From CAUZJO01 sp963580245 (lineage in GTDB: Bacteria > Sumerlaeota > Sumerlaeia > MVZB01): 7,676 bases of DNA. The stretch spans positions 1 to 7,676 of the forward strand of contig CAUZJO010000176.1 in NCBI GenBank assembly GCA_963580245.1, read 5' to 3'. Made by a program: the position numbers and the translations under genes. Position 1 is the first letter of the stretch. Every line of letters starts with the position of its first letter. A model generated the notes under the pieces. The model was not told the origin of the DNA. It was given only the letters and a program-made list of their open reading frames with translations, and made no database searches. Below are positions 7,127-7,676 of the stretch, one piece after another.

Positions 7127-7477
7127 TTAGCCTTTTCCACCACCGCCCACCTCGATGACATCCGCTATAGCCTGTCTATAGTTTCTATCCAAAGTCTGAA
7201 TAACACGGGCGTCCGCGTTGGGCAACAAGTGCGCGTAACGTTCGGTCATCTGGATTGTCTTGTGGCCCAGTAAGTCGCGGATTTGATGCAGTGAAATCCC
7301 GCCTTGCGCCAGCCAACTGGCGTAGGTGTGGCGTAGGTCGTGGATGCGTCGCTCGCCGATACCAGCCCGCTTGCAATCGAGAAGGAAATCACGCCGCCAG
7401 TTCTGACGGTACGGAAAGAGGGGTTCGGATGGTTGACCCCGGCGCGGCGCCAAATAATCAAACCCATATTCCCCATT
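7127..7477 (-). pseudogene. Tyrosine recombinase (phage-type integrase), catalytic C-terminal part only
   Basis: The frame is open from 7477 to the TAA at 7127-7129, about 116 residues; internal TTG at 7453 is not a credible native start. It shows the C-terminal catalytic boxes of tyrosine recombinases: HDLRHTYASWL (box II H-x-x-R), LLGHK (the following H) and MTERYAHL with the nucleophilic tyrosine at 7235-7237. The first catalytic arginine, the beta-hairpin lysine and the N-terminal core-binding domain are missing; an intact integrase is roughly 300-400 residues. Upstream the frame meets a TAA at 7478-7480, exactly where the IS1380-like element seems to begin. The gene points at tRNA-Val. 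Integrase identity is secure. That it was cut by the IS, rather than by a deletion, is inference. Confidence 0.88.
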
Positions 7478-7497
7478 TTAGAAATAGAAAGTCATGG

Positions 7498-7503
7498 TAT
7501 AAT
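7498..7503 (+). promoter_or_regulatory. -10 element of the IS1380-like transposase promoter
   Basis: A perfect TATAAT lies 34 bases before the transposase ATG. No convincing -35 is seen at 17 bases upstream (the region at 7475-7482 is ATTTTAGA), which is common for weak IS promoters. Confidence 0.4.
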
Positions 7504-7537
7504 TTTTCAAATGGCCGATGAATAAAGGCTGAAGTCG

Positions 7538-7676
7538 ATGTTCGAGCAACAAAAGTTGAGAGATCTGATGGGTGAGAGCAAAAAAGAGGTCTTGCGGGTC
7601 CAGTTTGACCCCAGTGTGAAGATGGAATTCCACGGCGAAAGCTGACCAGTGATGGTGGCCTGATTGTTTACCGAGA
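7538..7676 (+). pseudogene. IS1380-family transposase, N-terminal part, frameshifted (3' end outside window)
   Basis: The frame starts at the ATG 7538-7540, with AAGG about nine bases upstream, and reads MFEQQKLRDLMGESKKEVLR then VQFDPSVKMEFHG. It stops at TGA 7643-7645. Shifting by one base after GGC (7634-7636) restores KLTSDGGLIVYR, the conserved opening of IS1380 transposases (E-F-H-G-x-K-L/V-T-S-D-G/A-G-L-x-x-Y-R-E). So one base is missing within 7637-7640. A full member has about 430-450 residues; only the first 46 or so are in view. As read, this copy is inactive unless a programmed shift or a sequencing error is involved. The family call rests on remembered motifs. Confidence 0.8.

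Larger units (their letters stand above)
7471..7676 (+). mobile_element. Left end of an IS1380-family insertion sequence (continues past window)
   Basis: The element is defined by its transposase start at 7538 and by the break in the integrase frame at about 7470-7478. From there on, the DNA is AT-rich, unlike the integrase. IS1380-type ends usually begin with CC, and CCCC occurs at 7471-7474. The precise end cannot be fixed without the other terminal repeat. Confidence 0.5.

Noticed and set aside
7098..7151. Repeated CCACCACC-type sequence at the tRNA end and in the integrase C-terminus, as a possible att repeat
   Set aside because: The second copy encodes the glycine-rich tail of the integrase and is low-complexity. 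The match does not extend into the T-arm sequence as a true att core would.

Overview
The window is GC-rich bacterial DNA. Both tRNA genes encode their CCA end, and three promoter-like sites are of sigma-70 type. The left part (1-4710) is ordinary, intact chromosome. The right part (4711-7676) is a graveyard of broken insertion sequences that ends in what looks like the edge of an integrated element. The organism cannot be named from this sequence. The MalK-type ATPase and the transposase types resemble those common in Gram-negative lineages such as the PVC group or its neighbours, but that is an impression from memory.

Layout. 1-139 (+) is the C-terminal tail of an unidentified protein, followed by a strong intrinsic terminator (157-197). 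Converging on it is a minus-strand series: a rhodanese (4073-4405), a MalK/UgpC-type ABC ATPase (2859-3974) and a large MrfA/YprA-type DEAH helicase with a C-terminal four-cysteine motif (400-2766). The rhodanese and the ATPase each have a plausible promoter of their own. The helicase follows the ATPase after 92 bases and may be transcribed with it. A short possible remnant of a four-helix-bundle protein lies just after the helicase.

tRNA-Gly(GCC) at 4635-4710 (+) has a near-consensus promoter and diverges from the rhodanese. Between it and tRNA-Val(CAC) at 7035-7111 (+) lie about 2.3 kb holding (i) an IS4-family transposase remnant on the minus strand with internal deletions, (ii) a scrap of a GntR/FCD regulator, (iii) a second, different IS4-family remnant on the plus strand that has lost its start codon and gained stops, and (iv) the C-terminal end of an integrase-core (rve) transposase with an amber codon. 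No intact protein gene is visible there.

Immediately downstream of tRNA-Val, and pointing at it, is the catalytic C-terminal part of a tyrosine recombinase. Its N-terminal part is cut off where an IS1380-family transposase begins, and that transposase has a one-base frameshift. The simplest reading is an integrative element that used the tRNA-Val 3' end as its attachment site, was disabled by an IS insertion, and extends beyond the right edge of the window.

I found no convincing new multi-gene system. The most useful points are the tRNA-Val/integrase boundary, the decay pattern of the mobile elements, and the mosaic junctions between them.
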